Assembly: GCA_002424635.1 (NCBI GenBank)
Contig: DIKT01000006.1
Coordinates: forward strand, 6,236 to 24,560
Direction: 5' to 3'
DNA length: 18,325 bases
Source: Desulfobulbaceae bacterium UBA5611
GTDB lineage: Bacteria > Desulfobacterota > Desulfobulbia > Desulfobulbales > Desulfocapsaceae
Part shown: piece after piece, positions 7,838-15,770 of the stretch
Layout of the letters: every line of letters begins with the position of its first letter
How positions within the stretch are numbered: position 1 is the first letter of the stretch
Notes under the pieces: generated by a model
What the model was told of the DNA's origin: nothing
What the model saw: only the letters and a program-made list of their open reading frames with translations
Database searches by the model: none
Position numbers and translations under genes: made by a program

Positions 7838-7862
7838 ATGCGTGACATCTGACCCTGGCAAT
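7803..7862. repeat. Perfect 26-bp inverted repeat bracketing the moaA stop codon
   Basis: Left arm 7803-7828 and right arm 7837-7862 are perfect reverse complements; the 8-base loop 7829-7836 holds the two final glycine codons and the first two bases of the TAG stop. The left arm is coding (N-C-Q-G-Q-M-S-R-I) and the right arm is non-coding. No T-run follows in either direction, so it is not a standard Rho-independent terminator, although it sits between convergent genes. Confidence 0.9.
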
Positions 7863-7912
7863 AAAAGCTGATGCCATTTTGAAGATCTATATTCTGCCTT
7901 TGGCTTAAAACA

Positions 7913-9016
7913 TTATTCCAGAGCAAATCCGTTCTTGTCATGACAGGGATAGGAGCCAAGCCATTCATAATAGGAACAGATCTCTTTTAAGCGCTCACAG
8001 CCCCGCTTGATCTTCTCGTCTTCAATATGGCCCATCATGTCAAGGAAGAACAAGTACTTCCACTGTTTACCCTTGATCGGCCGGGACTCAATTTTGGCCA
8101 GATTGATATCTTCTTCCGAAAGAACCGTGAGCACCTCGTTCAAGGCCCCGGGCCTATCCATAAGCCCCAGCAGCAAAGAGGTGCGATCCGTGCCGCTGGG
8201 CGAAGGGGAATGATCGCCGATAATCAGAAATCTGGTAGTGTTGCCCTGATAATCCTCAATGCCCTTGACCACCTCCTGCAGATCATAGGTCTTGATGGCA
8301 AGCGAGGAGGCAATGGCGCCGATATTGGGGTTATTGGCGGCCATCTGGGCCGCGACGCCAGTGGAAAAGACCGCCAGAGTCGGGGTCTGGGGCAGATGTT
8401 TGCGCAGCCATTCCCGGCATTGCGCCAGAGGCTGGGCATGGGAGGCCACGGTCTGGATATCTTCAATATTGCCGGAACGGCAGACCAGGTTATGACTGAT
8501 CTCCAGCAGCACCTCGCCACAGATCTTGACCTTGTACTTCATGAATGAATCCAAGGTGTTAAAAATGGACCCCTCGATCGAATTTTCCACCGGCACAATG
8601 CCGTAGTGCGTCCGCTTCTTTTCCACTTCGGAGAAGACATCATCAATGGTTTCCATCGGCTCAAAAGAAGCTGAGTGCCCAAAGTATTGCACTCCGGCCA
8701 GGTGGGTAAAAGTAGCCTCTGGTCCTAGATAAGCCACCGAAATCTTCTTCTGGGAGAGCCGGCAGCTGGTAATGATCTCATTAAAAATGGAACGCAGGGC
8801 CGTCTCCGGAAAGACGCCATTATTCATCATAAGCAGCCTGTCGTAAATCTGCCGTTCACGTAAGGGATCCCATTTGGCCTGGTTATTTTTATTTTTAAGC
8901 TTGCCAATTTCCTGGGCACAACCAATTCTTGCTTTTAGAAGAGAGAGAATATGGTTATCTATGGCATCTATCTGCTCTCGTATCTGGCCAATATCCAGCT
9001 TTTTTTCAGTTGTCAT
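7913..9016 (-). CDS. pheA: Bifunctional chorismate mutase / prephenate dehydratase PheA
   Basis: A 367-residue three-domain protein making phenylpyruvate from chorismate. Residues 1-90 are an AroQ-type all-helical chorismate mutase (IREQIDAIDNHILSLLKAR). Residues about 93-268 are prephenate dehydratase with PVENSIEGS (142-150) and the catalytic TRF (261-263). Residues about 278-360 are an ACT domain with GALNEVL and ESRP (310-313), the usual phenylalanine-binding site, so allosteric inhibition by phenylalanine is expected. An AGGAACAG ribosome binding site precedes the ATG. It is transcribed alone, convergent with moaA. Confidence 0.97.
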   Translation of the reverse strand: MTTEKKLDIGQIREQIDAIDNHILSLLKARIGCAQEIGKLKNKNNQAKWDPLRERQIYDRLLMMNNGVFPETALRSIFNEIITSCRLSQKKISVAYLGPEATFTHLAGVQYFGHSASFEPMETIDDVFSEVEKKRTHYGIVPVENSIEGSIFNTLDSFMKYKVKICGEVLLEISHNLVCRSGNIEDIQTVASHAQPLAQCREWLRKHLPQTPTLAVFSTGVAAQMAANNPNIGAIASSLAIKTYDLQEVVKGIEDYQGNTTRFLIIGDHSPSPSGTDRTSLLLGLMDRPGALNEVLTVLSEEDINLAKIESRPIKGKQWKYLFFLDMMGHIEDEKIKRGCERLKEICSYYEWLGSYPCHDKNGFALE

Positions 9017-9244
9017 TGACTGTTCCTGTTCATGATGAGGACGGCATACATGCTGAAGTTTGTCTACTTCAACAAAAACGATAAATCCAGGAGCTGGAAT
9101 CTAGGTGAAAGAAAAAAGTATGTCAAGCTGTAAAAAGATTGATTTAAGTAAGAGGTGTACTATAAGATCAAAAATTATCAAAAATATAGATGTGAAAAAT
9201 CAATTTTGCGTCCGGCATACAACTATTTTATTCGAGATACCAGC
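9017..9244. other. Intergenic region between divergent pheA and the DUF39 gene (228 bases)
   Basis: This must contain both promoters. A small hairpin with arms TGAAGT and ACTTCA is seen near 9052-9069. I looked for a SAM riboswitch, which would suit a homocysteine gene, and saw none of its conserved blocks. The part from 9100 on is A+T-rich. An open frame extends the DUF39 gene back to a GTG at 9155 but its sequence does not look coding. Confidence 0.4.
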
Positions 9245-10417
9245 ATGAGCAATATTCAAAAAACATATGATGAGATTAACGCCAGGATCAAAGCTGGTGA
9301 GGCGGTAATAGTGACCGCCGAAGAGATGGTCGACATTGTCCGCTCCAAGGGACCTGAGCAGGCGGCCCGTGAGGTCGATGTCGTCACCACCGGCACCTTC
9401 GCTCCCATGTGCTCTTCCGGCGTTTTTTTTAACTTCGGCCAGATGACTCCTACCATTAAGGCTTCAAAGGTCTGGCTGAACAAGGTGGCGGCCTATGCCG
9501 GTCTGGCGGCGGTCGATGCCTATATCGGGGCCACGGAACCTACCGAGGATGATCCCCTCAATAAGATTTATCCCGGTGAATTCCGTTACGGCGGCGGCCA
9601 CGTGATTGAAGATCTGGTGGCTGGCCGCAAAGTCTTCCTGGAAGCTAAAGGTTATGGCACTGACTGTTACCTGGGGCGCAAGATGCAAAAAGAAGTGACC
9701 CTGGCCGATCTTCCCTATGCCATGTTATGTAATCCGCGCAATGGTTACCAGAATTATAACTGTGCCGTCAATCTTTCCGATAAAATGGTTCATACTTATA
9801 TGGGCATGCTTAAACCGCATTGCCGTAATGCCAACTTCTGCAGTGCCGGCGAATTAAGCCCCCTGCTGAATGATCCCCATTATCAAACCATCGGGATGGG
9901 GACCAGGATTTTCCTGGGCGGCGGTATCGGCTATGTTACCTGGCACGGCAGCCAGCATAACCCTAATGCTCCACGGACGGCAGCAGGCGTGCCTCGTAAA
10001 CCGGCCGGCACGCTCATGGTGCAAGGCGACTTGAAGCAGATGTCGGCCAAATGGCTGCGCGGGGTATCTATCCTTGGTTATGGCAGCTCTCTGGCCGTTG
10101 GCCTGGGAGTACCTATTCCTATCCTGAACAGTAAGATGGCGTCTTATACCGGAATATCGGATGCGGACATCTTCACTCAGGTTGTCGATTATGGTTATGA
10201 CTATACAAACGGCATTGCCCGCAACTATGGGGAAGTAAGTTACGCCCAGTTAAAGTCAGGCTTCATTGAGGTTAATGGCAAACAGGTGCCTACTGCCCCG
10301 CTGTCCAGCATAGTCAAGGCCCGGGAGATTGCCGAGACCTTAAAAGGATGGATCAGGGATCGTAAATTTCTGTTAAATAAGCCGGCCCAGTTATTACCTG
10401 ACGCTGATGATATTTAA
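9245..10417 (+). CDS. Homocysteine biosynthesis protein (DUF39 / HcyBio domain), probable L-aspartate semialdehyde sulfurtransferase
   Basis: A 390-residue single-domain DUF39 protein. Typical blocks are GEAVIVTAEEMVDIV (18-32), VVTTGTFAPMCSSGVFFNFG with Cys56, YGGGHVIEDL, GYGTDCYLGR with Cys141, and LGGGIGYVTWHG. The Methanosarcina member is known to take part in direct sulfuration of aspartate semialdehyde to homocysteine in organisms lacking the usual transsulfuration or sulfhydrylation routes. Here no CBS domains follow and no ferredoxin partner is adjacent. The ATG at 9245 was chosen because homologs start close to the conserved helix; a GTG at 9155 would add 30 poorly conserved residues. 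A LarE gene follows 18 bases after the stop. Family assignment is firm; activity is inferred. Confidence 0.85.
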   Translation: MSNIQKTYDEINARIKAGEAVIVTAEEMVDIVRSKGPEQAAREVDVVTTGTFAPMCSSGVFFNFGQMTPTIKASKVWLNKVAAYAGLAAVDAYIGATEPTEDDPLNKIYPGEFRYGGGHVIEDLVAGRKVFLEAKGYGTDCYLGRKMQKEVTLADLPYAMLCNPRNGYQNYNCAVNLSDKMVHTYMGMLKPHCRNANFCSAGELSPLLNDPHYQTIGMGTRIFLGGGIGYVTWHGSQHNPNAPRTAAGVPRKPAGTLMVQGDLKQMSAKWLRGVSILGYGSSLAVGLGVPIPILNSKMASYTGISDADIFTQVVDYGYDYTNGIARNYGEVSYAQLKSGFIEVNGKQVPTAPLSSIVKAREIAETLKGWIRDRKFLLNKPAQLLPDADDI

Positions 10418-10435
10418 AAATCGATCCAATCCGGT

Positions 10436-11260
10436 TTGCGAGAGGTGAATCTCAACAATAAACTGGTCGCACTGCAGGAACTGTTACAGGCTTATAGCCG
10501 GGTGCCGCCTAAGACCTTGGCAGTGGCCTTTTCCGGTGGCGTAGACTCTACACTGCTGCTGCGAGTGGCTTGTGACACCATCGGGTCTGAAAATGTTACA
10601 GCCCTGCATGCCGTTTCGTGTCTCATCCCGGAGCAAGATCAGATAAAGGCACAAAAAACAGTATCGGCCCTTAATGGAATTAACTGTTCCTATCAGACGG
10701 TACCGGTAGATCCACTCGACTGGCCAGAATTTATAGTCAACTCGGCACAGCGCTGCTATTTCTGTAAGAAAAGGATTTATGAGGCAATCCAACAAGTAAT
10801 GAGCCACAAACCTTCTCCTTTTATCCTGATGGACGGCACCAATACCGATGATCTTCTTGAGCATCGGCCTGGATTGCTGGCCATTCAGGAGCTGTGCGTG
10901 CTAACTCCACTGGCTGAGGCTAAATTCAATAAACAAGATATTCGCGCTTTAGCCGAAAAACTAGGGCTTAAAAATTATAATCAACCCTCCAATTCCTGTC
11001 TGGCTACCCGCATCCCGGCTCATCAGCAAATAACCAGGTCACTATTAACACGGATCGCCAAGGCTGAACAGTTCCTCCACAATAAAGGCTTTTTGGGATG
11101 CCGGGTTAAAATGGGAGCAGGCACAGTTGAGGTACAGGTTATGCAAAGCGACCTGGACAGATTTATGACCGCAGCTGCTTGTCCTGATATTAGTAAATAT
11201 TTTAAAAATCTCGGGTTTAATAAGGTATTTGTCGATCCAAAAGGTCGAGTCAGCCTTTAA
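10436..11260 (+). CDS. larE: LarE-family ATP-dependent sulfur transferase (PP-loop), three-cysteine type
   Basis: A 274-residue PP-loop protein. The N-terminal ATP motif is FSGGVDST (residues 32-39); DGTNTDD (133-139) and CLATRIP (188-194) are family hallmarks. LarE makes the pincer-type nickel cofactor of lactate racemase by adding sulfur to an adenylated pyridinium carboxylate. Cys188 matches the sulfur-donating cysteine of LarE. Cys107 and Cys110 form a CxxC, as in LarE members that bind a [4Fe-4S] cluster and may use external sulfide instead of sacrificing their own cysteine. No larB or larC is in the window. The start is uncertain: TTG at 10436, or GTG at 10445 giving an N-terminus VNLNNKL more like relatives. 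Likely co-transcribed with the DUF39 gene. Confidence 0.85.
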   Translation: MREVNLNNKLVALQELLQAYSRVPPKTLAVAFSGGVDSTLLLRVACDTIGSENVTALHAVSCLIPEQDQIKAQKTVSALNGINCSYQTVPVDPLDWPEFIVNSAQRCYFCKKRIYEAIQQVMSHKPSPFILMDGTNTDDLLEHRPGLLAIQELCVLTPLAEAKFNKQDIRALAEKLGLKNYNQPSNSCLATRIPAHQQITRSLLTRIAKAEQFLHNKGFLGCRVKMGAGTVEVQVMQSDLDRFMTAAACPDISKYFKNLGFNKVFVDPKGRVSL

Positions 11261-11413
11261 AAATTAATTTTCAATAGAAATATATATTTTTTGTTGATTC
11301 ATCTTCTGGTTTCAATTATGCTCTTTTTCGATATGAAACGTCACAGCTTGATTTTAAAGGTGTGTAGAAAGGTAAATTGCAAAAAGATTTAAAAATAAAT
11401 AGATCTTTTTCTT

Positions 11414-11439
11414 TTGACAATTCAATATGCTTCTATTAA
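11414..11439 (+). promoter_or_regulatory. Candidate promoter for the HU gene
   Basis: A perfect -35 hexamer TTGACA (11414-11419) is followed by TATTAA (11434-11439). The 14-base spacer is short for sigma-70, so the -10 assignment is uncertain. The resulting leader of about 80 bases holds a small hairpin (AGGGG at 11464-11468 with CCCCT at 11483-11487) before the start. Confidence 0.4.
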
Positions 11440-11521
11440 AGCATTATCAAGCATTTGTGAGGAAGGGGAACAATACTGTCTGCCCCTGTAAGGTTAAGAA
11501 TGATTTTTCCAGGAGGGATTC

Positions 11522-11794
11522 ATGAACAAAAAAGAATTAGTTGAAAGTATTGCAAGTGCTGCCGACATTAGTAAGGCTGCGGCAGAGAAAGCGTTGAACG
11601 GAACTCTTGCTGCCATTGCCGACGCTTTGAAGCAGGAAGACAAGGTGACACTTGTGGGATTTGGAACTTTTTCTGTTTCCAAACGTGAAGCACGTACCGG
11701 TAGAAACCCTCAATCTGGTAAAACCATTAAGATTCCAGCAAAAAATGTTGCCAAGTTCAAGGCTGGCTCCAAACTTTCTGAAGCTATAAATTAA
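11522..11794 (+). CDS. hup: HU-family DNA-binding protein
   Basis: A 90-residue, full-length HU subunit that bends and compacts DNA as a dimer. It has the N-terminal helical dimerisation part (MNKKELVESIASAADISKAA), the VGFGTF turn (45-50) and the beta-arm signature RTGRNPQSGKTIKIPA (58-73), with the intercalating proline of the RNPQ tip. A strong AGGAGG ribosome binding site sits 5 bases before the ATG, as expected of an abundant protein. It stands alone, with a candidate promoter upstream and a strong palindromic terminator about 110 bases behind its stop. It could be HU rather than IHF because no IHF-specific features are seen. Confidence 0.95.
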   Translation: MNKKELVESIASAADISKAAAEKALNGTLAAIADALKQEDKVTLVGFGTFSVSKREARTGRNPQSGKTIKIPAKNVAKFKAGSKLSEAIN

Positions 11795-11906
11795 TTAATA
11801 ATTTATAATTTTAAATTAATTGCCGTTGTTCAAGAATCTATCCGATGTGAAGGTTTAACAATTTTCATATGATGATTTGACTGCTTGACTTATTTATGTT
11901 GAGTTT

Positions 11907-11941
11907 AAAAGCCGTACAGTAATTACTGTACGGCTTTTTTT
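11907..11941 (+). terminator. Palindromic Rho-independent terminator between hup and cbiD
   Basis: A perfect 32-base palindrome (11907-11938) with half AAAAGCCGTACAGTAA is followed by a T-run to 11941. Allowing a four-base AATT loop gives a 14-bp stem. It ends hup transcripts, but lies only 16 bases before the cbiD ATG. The core GTACAGTAATTACTGTAC is also a perfect dyad that a dimeric regulator could bind. Confidence 0.85.
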
Positions 11942-11957
11942 ATGAGAGCTTTTTGGA

Positions 11958-13046
11958 ATGAAAAAATTACGTTCAGGATACACTACCGGAGCCTGTGCGG
12001 CAGCAGCAGCCAAGGCTGCTACTCTTATGCTGACCAGTGGCTCTGCTCAGAAAGAGGTGGTAATCCCCTTCCCTGACGGTTCTCGAATCTCCTTTACGCT
12101 GTGCGCCTGCCGCTGGTCTGATCCAGTCTCTACCACAGCTCTTTGTGCAATAATTAAAGATGCCGGTGATGATCCCGACGTTACCAACGGGGCCAAAATC
12201 GAGGCTGAAGTCAGATTTGCCACATCCTCTGAAATTGTCAGTGACCAGATCACTATTATCGGCGGCCAAGGTATCGGCACTGTAACCAAACCAGGTCTGG
12301 CCATTCCCGTTGGCGAGCCTGCTATCAATCCAGTACCGAGACAGATGATCCGGGAGGCAGTGCATGAGGCCCTGTCGGTGGTTTCCAGTATGGCGGACAG
12401 ATCCTTAATCGTCACCATTTCCATGCCGAAAGGGGAAGCATTGGCGACCAAAACCCTCAATCATCGCCTGGGTATCATTGGCGGCCTGTCAATTCTGGGA
12501 ACAACCGGCATCGTCAGGCCTATTTCCGCTGCAGCCTGGACTGCCACCATCATTGCCTCTATGGATGTGGCCCGGGCAGTCGGAGTAAAGGATATAGTCC
12601 TCTCCACCGGCAGAACCTCGGAGTTTGCCGTGCAGCAGCGGCTGCTGTTGCCTGAGGAGGCCTATGTGATGATGGGAGATTATCTCCATTTTGCCCTTGA
12701 TCAGGCCTCGAAACATGGCTTTACCGCTATCCATCTGGCGGCCATGTGGGCCAAGGTCTTGAAAGCGGCCATGCACATCCCCCAGACCCATGTCCGTCAT
12801 GGCGCCCTGGAGGTCCAAAATGCTATTTCTTTTCTGGCAACTCTGGGCACGGCGCCCGCTGTTCTGCAGCAATTGACCGGCTCCAATACCGCCCGTGAGA
12901 TCTATGAACGGTTAATCGCCCTGGAGGCTCATGACAGTATCACTGCAGTCTGTTTTGCTGCCCGTGATTATTGTCAGAAAGTGTCCGGTCTGCCGGTTAC
13001 TGTCTATCTGGTCCATAGCTCCCGCCAGATTGTCGAATCGGTCTAG
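11958..13046 (+). CDS. cbiD: Cobalt-precorrin-5B (C1)-methyltransferase CbiD
   Basis: A 362-residue CbiD, typical length. The N-terminal hallmark LRSGYTTGACAAAAAKAA (residues 4-21) and the GIGTVTKPGLAIPVGEPAINPVPR block are diagnostic. The enzyme methylates C1 of cobalt-precorrin-5B using SAM in the anaerobic corrin pathway. It is first of a plus-strand operon with the cbiET fusion 11 bases behind. Only 16 bases separate its ATG from the T-run of a terminator, and only a weak GGA-type ribosome binding site is visible. Confidence 0.96.
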   Translation: MKKLRSGYTTGACAAAAAKAATLMLTSGSAQKEVVIPFPDGSRISFTLCACRWSDPVSTTALCAIIKDAGDDPDVTNGAKIEAEVRFATSSEIVSDQITIIGGQGIGTVTKPGLAIPVGEPAINPVPRQMIREAVHEALSVVSSMADRSLIVTISMPKGEALATKTLNHRLGIIGGLSILGTTGIVRPISAAAWTATIIASMDVARAVGVKDIVLSTGRTSEFAVQQRLLLPEEAYVMMGDYLHFALDQASKHGFTAIHLAAMWAKVLKAAMHIPQTHVRHGALEVQNAISFLATLGTAPAVLQQLTGSNTAREIYERLIALEAHDSITAVCFAARDYCQKVSGLPVTVYLVHSSRQIVESV

Positions 13047-13057
13047 GGTTAAATAAA

Positions 13058-14302
13058 ATGAAAGAGACCATAATCCATCTCATCGGTGTGGACAGCTCGG
13101 GAGCGTTTTCAGATAAAGCCCTTGCTCTGATCCGAAATGCCGAGGCCTTAGTGGTCTCAAGGCGACATCAGGCCAGACTCGTCTCAATCCTAACCGATCT
13201 GCCGGCTCTTATACCTATCGCCCCAGTGCAGACAGCACTCGATCAGTTAGCCCTGGCATTACAGAGAGGTGATGTCGTAGTTTTAGCCACCGGTGATCCT
13301 CTTTTTTTCGGGATTGGCCGCACCCTGCTCCATCTGTTTGCGCCTGAACGTATTTTGATCTATCCAGCGCTCTCAACCATGCAACTTGCCTTTGCCAGAT
13401 TTAAAATACCCTGGGATGATGCCGCCTTCTTGTCTCTGCATGGCCGCACCATAAACAATTTGGCCGCATCTATTCTCAGCAGGGATAAGATCTTTCTCTT
13501 TACCGATCAGACCAATAGTCCTGATCTGATTGCTCAATCCTTGCTAGCTGAATGTGGCAAAGAAATTAATAATCAGTATATTGTCCATGTAGCTGAAAAC
13601 CTGGGTATGGATGAGGAACGTCTACACTCCGGCACCCTTACCGACATAGCAGAACAGACCTTTAGCCGTTTGACGGTAATGATTCTGGTCAGGAACTCAG
13701 CTGTCGCTCAAAGTCCCGCCTTTGGTTTGACAGAAGACGAGATCATCCATAGTCGGGGCCTGATCACCAAAAATGAAGTGCGGGCGGCCAGCCTGCATAA
13801 TCTGCGCCTACCACGGCAGGGAGTGCTTTGGGATATTGGCGCCGGCTCAGGAGCGGTCGGTCTGGAGGCGGCACGTTTATTTCCTAAACTGCAGGTCTGT
13901 GCTGTGGAACAAAAAGATGAACAGGTGGAGAATATCCGTAGAAACCGCCAACATTTTCAGGCTTGCAATCTGCAGATTTTTCAAGGCCAGGCCCCGGAGA
14001 TACTGACAGCGCTGCCTGCTCCGGATCGGGTGTTTATAGGAGGCAGCGGCGGACAGCTACAAGCCATTATTAAGCAGGCGACGGACAGGTTACTGCCTGG
14101 AGGCAGGATTGTAATCAATGCGGTTCTAGAGAAAACAGCTCGGGAGGCACCCCGCTACCTCTACGAGAATGGCTTGAGAGTAAACCTCACCGAGCTCAAG
14201 GTGGCAAGACAGAGCTATCCACAGACCAGGGATTGCCAGACCATGCACACCATTACCATTATTGTCGGCCAGAAAATCAATCAGGAGATCAAAGATGAAT
14301 GA
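13058..14302 (+). CDS. cbiET: CbiET fusion: cobalt-precorrin-7 (C5)-methyltransferase and cobalt-precorrin-6B (C15)-methyltransferase/decarboxylase
   Basis: A 414-residue two-domain protein equivalent to CobL. Residues about 1-212 are CbiE, a class III methyltransferase with LATGDPLFFGIG (76-87) and PALSTMQLAFARF (103-115). Residues about 222-410 are CbiT, with GLTEDEIIHSRGLITKNEVR and the SAM loop DIGAGSGAVGLE (259-270), then IGGSGG. CbiE methylates C5; CbiT methylates C15 and decarboxylates the C12 acetate. The last 8 bases overlap the start of cbiF. Fusion of these two domains is common. Confidence 0.95.
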   Translation: MKETIIHLIGVDSSGAFSDKALALIRNAEALVVSRRHQARLVSILTDLPALIPIAPVQTALDQLALALQRGDVVVLATGDPLFFGIGRTLLHLFAPERILIYPALSTMQLAFARFKIPWDDAAFLSLHGRTINNLAASILSRDKIFLFTDQTNSPDLIAQSLLAECGKEINNQYIVHVAENLGMDEERLHSGTLTDIAEQTFSRLTVMILVRNSAVAQSPAFGLTEDEIIHSRGLITKNEVRAASLHNLRLPRQGVLWDIGAGSGAVGLEAARLFPKLQVCAVEQKDEQVENIRRNRQHFQACNLQIFQGQAPEILTALPAPDRVFIGGSGGQLQAIIKQATDRLLPGGRIVINAVLEKTAREAPRYLYENGLRVNLTELKVARQSYPQTRDCQTMHTITIIVGQKINQEIKDE

Positions 14303-15179
14303 GCCTAATTCGGCCGCTCCCGCCTATGGCTCGGTACCTCTCCATGAAGCGAGCCCTGCTGACACATCTAGATTTGATGCTCCTGACACGGATGATGTTA
14401 GTGGAACTCCAGCTATGGAGCCGATAGCCTTTGTCGGCGCCGGCCCTGGAGATGTCGAGTTGATAACCGTCAAAGGCAGGCGCCTGCTAGATAATGCCGA
14501 CTGTATCGTCTATGCCGGCAGTCTGGTCAACCCGGCAATTCTCAGCGGATGTAAGGCCCATATCCATGATTCCGCCGGGATGAATCTCGATGAAATCATT
14601 GAAACAATGGCTAAGGCCTGGCACAATAATAAAAGCGTAGTTCGTCTGCACACCGGCGATCCCTCGATCTTCGGGGCGATCAAGGAGCAGATGCAGAGAT
14701 TGGACGCCATCGGCATCCCATATATGGTCGTGCCCGGTGTCAGTTCGGCCTTTGGCGCGGCTGCAGCCTTAAAAGCGGAACTGACCCTGCCGGAAATCGC
14801 CCAGACGGTTATTATCACCCGTCAGGAGGGTCGCACTCCGGTGCCCGATCTTGAAAAGCTGCGAGCCCTGGCGACCCATCAGACCACCATGCTCATCTTT
14901 CTTTCGGTCTCCATGATGGAGACGGTAGTATGTGAATTACTGGCCGGCGGCTATCCCATGACCACTCCGGTAGCCGTAGTTGAAAAAGCGACCTGGGACC
15001 AGGAGCGGATTGTCTCCGGGACTCTGGCTGATATCGCCGCTCGGGTCCGTGAGACCGGAATCAGTAAAACGGCAATCATCTGCGTGGGCCAGGTCTTTGC
15101 TGATCTGCCGCTGGCCGCCGTTTCCAAACTCTATGACAAGGAATTCAGCCATGGCAGCCGTACCGGCAGCAAAGGATAA
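14295..15179 (+). CDS. cbiF: Cobalt-precorrin-4 (C11)-methyltransferase CbiF/CobM
   Basis: A 294-residue class III SAM methyltransferase adding the C11 methyl group of the corrin ring. Motifs are FVGAGPGDVELITVKG (from residue 46), YAGSLV, HTGDPSIFGA, PGVSSAFGAAAAL and TRQEGRTPVP, the last being specific for CbiF/CobM. AGGAG at 14283-14287 decides the ATG at 14295, 8 bases inside cbiET. This gives about 40 extra residues, rich in Ala, Pro, Ser and Asp, before the domain; a shorter form could start at Met41 (14415). Its end overlaps cobO by 29 bases. Confidence 0.95.
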   Translation: MNEPNSAAPAYGSVPLHEASPADTSRFDAPDTDDVSGTPAMEPIAFVGAGPGDVELITVKGRRLLDNADCIVYAGSLVNPAILSGCKAHIHDSAGMNLDEIIETMAKAWHNNKSVVRLHTGDPSIFGAIKEQMQRLDAIGIPYMVVPGVSSAFGAAAALKAELTLPEIAQTVIITRQEGRTPVPDLEKLRALATHQTTMLIFLSVSMMETVVCELLAGGYPMTTPVAVVEKATWDQERIVSGTLADIAARVRETGISKTAIICVGQVFADLPLAAVSKLYDKEFSHGSRTGSKG

Positions 15180-15705
15180 AGAAGCAACGACAGGTCTGAT
15201 TGCCGTCTTTACCGGTAATGGCAAAGGCAAGACCACGGCCGCACTGGGTCTGGCCTTCCGGGCTCTGGGCCATGGCCAGCGGGTCTGTATCATTCAATTT
15301 ATCAAGGGCAGCTGGCAGTATGGCGAGCTTGAGGCCGCCAGGATGTTTAAGCCCCTGCTTGATTTTCATGTTATGGGCCGGGGTTTTACCTGGAAATCCG
15401 ACGACTTGGAAAAAGACAAGGCCGCCGCCAGAGAGGCTTGGCAATTTACGGTGCAGACCATCCGGGACAATAAACATGAACTGGTTATTCTTGACGAGCT
15501 CACCTATCTGGCCCATTATCAAATTATTAATGAAGAGGATATGCTGGCTGTTCTCCGGGAGAAGCCAGCGGCCATGCATATCGCCATCACCGGGCGCCAT
15601 GCCTCTGCGGCCCTGATCGAACTGGCCGATCTGGTCACTGAGATGCGAGAGATCAAACATCCCTTTCATAATGGCATCAAAGCCCAAAAAGGAATGGAAT
15701 TTTGA
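15151..15705 (+). CDS. cobO: Corrinoid adenosyltransferase CobO/BtuR family
   Basis: A 184-residue ATP:cob(I)yrinic acid a,c-diamide / cob(I)alamin adenosyltransferase. The P-loop TGNGKGKTTA is at residues 21-30, IIQFIKGSWQYGE follows, and VILDELTYL is the Walker B region. It places the 5'-deoxyadenosyl group on the cobalt. The ATG at 15151 was chosen for its AAGGA eight bases upstream (15138-15142) and a family-like N-terminus; the longer open frame upstream is cbiF read in another frame. The 29-base overlap with cbiF suggests coupled translation. Confidence 0.93.
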   Translation: MAAVPAAKDKEATTGLIAVFTGNGKGKTTAALGLAFRALGHGQRVCIIQFIKGSWQYGELEAARMFKPLLDFHVMGRGFTWKSDDLEKDKAAAREAWQFTVQTIRDNKHELVILDELTYLAHYQIINEEDMLAVLREKPAAMHIAITGRHASAALIELADLVTEMREIKHPFHNGIKAQKGMEF

Positions 15706-15770
15706 AAACTTACCAAGACAACGTGAGTCAGACATGATTGTTTCCATTTTTTATTCCAGGGAGAAAACAA

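Noticed and set aside
7803..7862. Calling the moaA inverted repeat a Rho-independent terminator
   Set aside because: Neither strand has a T-run after the stem; it was listed as a repeat instead.
8027..8548. 173-codon plus-strand open frame opposite pheA
   Set aside because: It lies wholly inside the firmly identified pheA gene on the other strand, and its protein has no recognisable family features.
9155..9244. GTG start adding 30 residues to the DUF39 protein
   Set aside because: The extra residues are Lys/Tyr/Asn-rich and unlike family N-termini; the sequence is typical of A+T-rich non-coding DNA.
11795..11957. Cobalamin riboswitch before cbiD
   Set aside because: None of the conserved B12-box sequence was recognised and the space is mostly A+T-rich spacer plus the terminator.
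15145..15747. 200-codon minus-strand open frame opposite cobO
   Set aside because: It is the antisense shadow of cobO, which has full family motifs and a good start.
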